The notes beneath the pieces were generated by a model. It worked only from the letters and a program-made list of their open reading frames with translations. It ran no database searches and had not been told where the DNA came from. Shown here in pieces: positions 59,008 through 64,000 of a DNA stretch of 64,000 nucleotides; position 1 is the first letter of the stretch; every line of letters begins with the position of its first letter. The stretch spans positions 1 through 64,000 of the forward strand of contig JAURVB010013290.1 in assembly GCA_033002965.1 (NCBI GenBank), given 5' to 3'. Source of the DNA: Piper betle (Eukaryota; Streptophyta; Magnoliopsida; Piperales; Piperaceae). The position numbers were made by a program, and so were the translations under genes.

Positions 59008-60549
59008 TGTAAAACCCACGATTCGAGTCAGGGTTTTATATTCAAAACTGGTCGGTTCGACCGTTCTTTTCGAGTCGAGTCGAGTAAATTTCAGAACACG
59101 AGTACTGAGCTGACGCCGATCTCGTGTATGAGCCATAAGGGTCATGTGTACCCAAGTATATGATGATAACGTCATGAACATAGCAGAAAAAATGAGTTAT
59201 CAGAATATATGAGAATATGCAGTTCATTTTTTTATTATGATATACAATGCATCATAGAATTAGTTTTAGGCCGTTTACCGCGTTAGGACGCGTTACGGGT
59301 ATTTTGGGTAGGTTGATAGTTCTAGAGCATATCATTATGACTTTTTGGTGTTGTTTGATTTTATGGGATTTTTTCCGATTTTTATGATTTTTTTAGGATT
59401 TAATATGATTTAGTTATTATACTTGACTCGAGCCGGAGACGAGTCAAGTCTTAATGACAAGTTTGCCACCCAACCATTTCTTCTCCTCCCCCGACCTTTT
59501 CTCCCCCACGCCCAAACCCTAACCGCCGCGCCGCCCCTGTTCGTGCCCCACCGCCGACACCGCCTGGCCGCTGATCGACGCCGCCCAGCCCGGCCACGGC
59601 ATCGTCCTGCCGCCCAACCAGGCCTAGCCACAAGCTGGCCGCCGCGATGTGAGGAAGTCGCGCCTTTGCATCGTGCTTCCGTCGCCAATCGTGCCGCCGG
59701 GCACCGTCGCCACCGCGATCCAGCAGTCGCCTCGGCACCCTCGATCCCTCAGCCGCCTTTCCCGACCGGAGCGGAGGCCATCGCCGGCCTGGCCGGCCAG
59801 ATCTAGTGACCCATCGCTGCCGCTCCATCTTAGCCTTTTTTCGGCGAGCTGCCGCCTCTATTGGCCACGCCGATGTCATAGATGTGTCGGGCTCACCGAG
59901 CCGGTTCCAATGGCACCCAACACGACCACTATCCAGCCAGGAATCACCTCCGGCAACTCTCGCGGGAAAACCGCCGGAAGCTGCCGGAAAACCACCGGAA
60001 CCCCATGGAAAACTGGAATTTCTGGAATTCGCTGGAATTCACCGGATCTTCCGCGGAGCTCACTCAGTTGGATTCGATCGAACGTCGGACGCCGATGAGC
60101 GCCGAATTGGAGCTCTGAGACGCGTTATTATGATTATTCTCTTTTATGATTAGTTTGAGTTAGGATTATTCTCTTTTATGATTATTTGACTATGATGGAT
60201 GATTATTATGTCGTGTGTGGTATTCATTGATTTTGATGCATCATGTAGTTAGAGGGCGTTAGTATTTAGTTTTGATGTGTAGGTACGGAGTAGGAGCTCG
60301 CCGCCTAGGCGCGTGACACGCTTGGAGCTTCTACAGGTCCGTTAAGACTTCTTTCTGATTTTTATGATCTTTTCTATTGTATGTTTGATTTATTGTCTAC
60401 AAGACGAGTTAAGTAGCATTTTATCGGATCCCACTTAACTCGGGCCATTTAACCGAATATTTTCCGGATTAATAACCCCTCGAGGTTGATTTCGAAAACA
60501 AGATCCACCAAAAGTTGCCTTCGGGCCTATTATATAACTCCCTACCCAA

Positions 60550-60602
<53 letters not shown>

Positions 60603-61734
60603 TTCGCGTTTCTGTGAGACGAGAGATGGAGAAATCGACTGCACGTACCATGCAGCGGATGCCATGACAGTCAAAGCGGGCTCTGGATTAGTGCCAGCGG
60701 ACTGTTTCATTCCCGAGGGATCTTGACAACTCCGCGTTTGAGTTCCTCACACCCAGAGAACGTGGAGGTTTACAGGTATTGTTTAGTACAACGCATGTCC
60801 GGACTTGTGGTTCAAAGGGTACTAAAGGCGATTGCCTGAGAGTACTCGGCCTTCGTGCTCAAGGCCAGGAGAAATATAGAGGTAAGGAGAGGGCTTAGGA
60901 TAAAGTTTCATGAGAAGTACTGAAAAAGAAGTACCGAGAGCGGCACAGTACCAGCAGCAGATCAGTAAATTCGAGATGCTACCGGGTCTGCAGCCCAGTG
61001 GCTCCTCAGTAGTGCCCTTCAAAGTGTTCACGTGGAGTATATGTTGTTTTCTTTCATATGAGAATTTGCTCTCATAGCCAGTTTGTTATAGTTATTTTCT
61101 TTTCCGGACCAGTAACGCTTGTTACTGACGTTTTTCCTATATATATGTAGGTGATAAGCACGAGATGGATGTGTCGGCCAGGACGGAGGAGCAATAAGGT
61201 CTTCTGCACACACACATTGGGTGATTGAATGTTTAATGTTTTGTTTATGATGTTATTTTATATAACATGCTATGATTAAATATTTGAGGCATGACAATGA
61301 CATGAAATGAAATGACCAAAGTAGCGCAGCAAAAGTGTGATGGGCTGAGGACCCAAAGTTTAGAGAATTGATGAATATGGTTAGATTAGAAGTCGGTGTG
61401 AATAGCTATTGTTGCTATGCGTATATATGTTTGAATATATGATTTTGACAGGGTGGCCCCTAATTGCATTTTTAGGGGAAATTTTGTCCCTTTCGTTTTA
61501 GAATTTTTACTAATTTTGATTGTAATTGTGTTGGTGTGAAAATTTGGTTGCATGTCATCTATGTAGTATCCTGTTAGGGTTTTATGCATTCATATATACA
61601 TATAGCAAGTTGGATCTTCATCTTAAGACGCCAAGATTGGATCCGCACGAGTTAGGTTCGGGTTAGCCGACTTAACCGGGGCTTGTAACATGCCGGTTTG
61701 GTTCACGAGTGTGAACCGGGTTTGGGGTGTTACA
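59008..61734 (+). repeat. 5' LTR (2727 bp)
   Basis: Starts TGTAAAACCCACGATTCGAG and ends TTGGGGTGTTACA. It includes a GC-rich segment (59460-60120) with spurious open frames, the sequence 'acaagatccaccaaaagttg' before 'ccttcgggcc', a (TA)n run at 60553-60599, and 'gagagtactcggccttcgtg' shared with the LTR at 24522-27378. Confidence 0.88.
60553..60599. repeat. (TA)n microsatellite inside the LTR
   Basis: A pure AT dinucleotide run of about 47 bases, at the position where the other LTRs have a short 'tatatatata'. It produces the Tyr-Ile repeat frames on the minus strand. Confidence 0.9.
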
Positions 61735-61738
61735 GAAT

Positions 61739-61750
61739 TGGTATCAGAGC
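61739..61750 (+). other. Primer binding site
   Basis: TGGTATCAGAGC, complementary to the initiator Met tRNA 3' end, four bases after the LTR end at 61734, the same spacing as in the gag-only element. Confidence 0.92.
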
Positions 61751-62755
61751 CACTCTCGGCTGATTAAGATGTAAGATACTTTTATAGGTGATGTGTGTGC
61801 AAAGACTGCTCCGAGTCCAGCTGGCAGGTATGTTTCTGTTTATTTTCTTTACATGGAGATTTTTCTTCATAGTTATAGATAATAGTGTATTCAGGGCTTG
61901 ATCAGAAGTATGTGGAATTGACCTTAGTTGAGTTGGCAGGTCATTTCTATGAGTTGTTCTTGTGATATCAGACTGTTTGTCGGTTAGATGTGAGTAAAGA
62001 ATGTTGTAGTGCTAGCATAGGTAGAATGAGTATAAGATCTCATCTTATACCAGATTCGGATGTCAGCAGATGTGAGCAAGAATCTGACAGGATTGTCATG
62101 ATGGGCTTAGAGATCCACTAGTTTTGTCCATTGCATAAGTAAATCGGATGATTGACCAGGTGTTCATGTCTTGCATGTCACCACGTTAGTCCTGTTTCCA
62201 TGGGACATAGTGTATATGATGAGAGTTGTGCAGACGACTTGAGATGGACCACTTCCAGAAGATAGTGATGAATGATGATGAGTAGCGAGGGAGATCGATA
62301 GTCTAATAAGCACTTCACCGCATCCTCCTCTTCCACTAGTTTATGACCTATGGGCAGTAGTTTTAGCTTCACTTTGCCAGACATAGGTTTCGATATGATA
62401 AGAAAAAGATTAGGACCACTATTGCTTACGAGATCAGATAATTAATAGGATTCCACCAGAGATAACCAGACCAGTGATTGCAGTTTGAGGGCCAGTCAAC
62501 ACTGATGAAAGCAGCCACTCAGACTGTAGGAGATTTGAGTGGGTTTGGCATAGGTTTGCCATTATATGTGTTAGCACCATGATCCAAACCCTTCCGGATC
62601 AGACACGCATGATTGGACAACCTAAGCAGAGTTGTTAGCAACCACGTCTAGGGATACATATAAATGGAGGAAGACATGTCAGAGAAAATAGTGGATTTAA
62701 GATGCATACGACCAAGATCAGATTTTTTTAGCGCTTAGGTAGCACTATTGCTGAT

Positions 62756-62945
62756 AGAGTTGCACAACTGCCGATCTAGTGCACAATCGCCGACCGAGTG
62801 CACAACCGCCGACCGAGTTGCACAACCACCGACCGAGTTGCACGACCGCTGACCAAGTCACACAACCACTGCCGAAGTGCACAACCGCCGTCCGAGATGC
62901 ACTACTGCCTACCGAAGATGCACTACCGCCGTCCGTTTATTGCTC
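62756..62945 (+). repeat. 20-21 bp tandem array in the internal region
   Basis: About nine imperfect copies of 'gtgcacaaccgccgaccgag'. Neighbouring copies differ by substitutions and by one or two bases in length. The 62-codon frame across it is a repeat by-product. Confidence 0.85.
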
Positions 62946-64000
62946 ATCCGCCGACCGATTAAATTAGTTAGATCTTAGTAGGACCAGAATTTGAGGAGCA
63001 AGATATAGCCACAATGGAAATTAGCAGAACAGAGAAGAGTTAGGAAAAGTGAGGTTATTTAGATGAGATGGCATAGGATCTTACTTCATAACTCTCTTGC
63101 AATCATTGTCTTGACCTGATACCTTTGGGTCAAATGTATATTGCAAGATAACCCCATCAGGCACTGTTAGTGACAGTCTCATAAGGATGCGCATGGACAA
63201 AATCAGGGAACATGATAGCATGACCTCCAGATAGGATGGTCACAATGATTAGACTGTGCAGATTGCATGCTAGTATATCCATGAGCTACAACCAGCATAC
63301 ATAGATCAGATGGTTAGTAGACGGTCACACTCCGTTGAACCCATTTAGTGATGGGCCAACTAGTGATAGGAATTTGACTTATATAGAGTATTAGGCATAG
63401 ATAGAGGGTTAGTGAGGAAAGGTTTTTCAGAAGGACAATGATTCCCTTGTGTTTTGCCAGCACGATTAGGTTCTCACCTTGAGACATAGGATTGAGCCTT
63501 GTCCTGAGTATAGAAGTACCTTCAGGGTACTAATTAGGGTTTACAGTGTAGGTAGATGTTGCAGACCGACAATCTGATGAGGATTTTCACCCCAGCAGGG
63601 GAGCGATGTAGACAGAGACTTCAGACAACACAGACCATGCTGACCAGACAGAGTGATATCAATGTATGCTCATCTTCATTGATAGCCTTGCTTGAGAGTC
63701 TACCACAGTGGTAGTAGTCATGTGAGTTAAGATTAGTACTACAAATCGGTACGGGACGGTAGGTCACACACCACTGAAGAGCAGACGAGACACGCGTCAA
63801 ACCTCACTATAAGTCCTCGTAGACTTGAGGGGAGACAGTGGTTCTTTGGGTCATTTGAACCCCGTCCGTTTAGAAGTGCGTGACTAGTACAGTATCGAGA
63901 AACACGTGCCTACTGTTAGCTGATTAAACTAGAGCCAATTAGGAGCCGTTTTTGAGATTCGCCATTGATTGACTATTCCACAGCTTGATCACCTGTGGCA

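Larger units (their letters stand above)
59008..64000 (+). mobile_element. Long-LTR retrotransposon, 5' part, runs past the window end
   Basis: A complete 5' LTR (59008-61734) is followed by a PBS and 2.25 kb of internal sequence with no long open frame and no Gag or Pol motif that I can see. The 3' LTR lies beyond 64000. It looks like a non-coding (LARD-like) or heavily decayed relative of the gag-only element. Confidence 0.8.

Noticed and set aside
62756..62945. Short repeats as a possible CRISPR or coding repeat
   Set aside because: Units are contiguous without unique spacers and lie in the non-coding interior of a retrotransposon.
1..64000. tRNA, rRNA and known microRNA precursors
   Set aside because: I looked for typical conserved sequences by eye and saw none; a covariance-model search would be decisive.

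Overview
This window is nuclear DNA of a flowering plant. The evidence is spliced genes with plant-specific families (WAT1, plant ANTH clathrin adaptor), plant-type LTR retrotransposons primed by initiator Met tRNA, hAT and CACTA remnants, and a nuclear copy of the plastid gene ycf3. GC-rich first exons followed by AT-rich later exons in the ANTH gene would fit a non-grass monocot, but the species cannot be fixed from the sequence.

Layout. 1-13 kb is mostly transposon debris: two nested hAT-type repeats, a fragment of a long LTR, a 5'-truncated and frameshifted NPF transporter remnant (4.05-4.46 kb), a CACTA terminus, and three GC-rich foldback elements just upstream of WAT1. Two genes follow: WAT1 (13274-14998, +, six exons) and a small mitochondrial-type protein (18504-16053, -, two exons, GC-AG intron). 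A hAT copy with transposase traces lies at 21.0-22.7 kb.

23066-38500 is one decayed Ty1/copia element split by later insertions: a gag-only Ty3-type element (24522-31087, TSD TATTG) whose 5' LTR is an inverted palindrome; a solo LTR with tandem repeats (31498-32946, TSD GTTGA); an 861-bp hAT-type element (36761-37621, 8-bp TSD); and plastid DNA carrying ycf3 exon 2 inside the 3' LTR.

41422-45254 (+) is a TMEM214/DUF2359 gene with one single-base frameshift. 55082-47499 (-) is a 15-exon ANTH-domain clathrin assembly protein with a 2.6-kb solo LTR in intron 3. From 59008 to the window end lies the 5' part of another long-LTR retrotransposon whose visible internal region has no recognisable coding sequence.

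The genes are unrelated neighbours and form no pathway: an auxin transporter of the tonoplast, a respiratory-type membrane protein, an ER membrane protein and an endocytic adaptor. The long-LTR family occurs at least five times here (1.9, 24.5, 29.5, 51.6 and 59.0 kb) and is the main force shaping the window.
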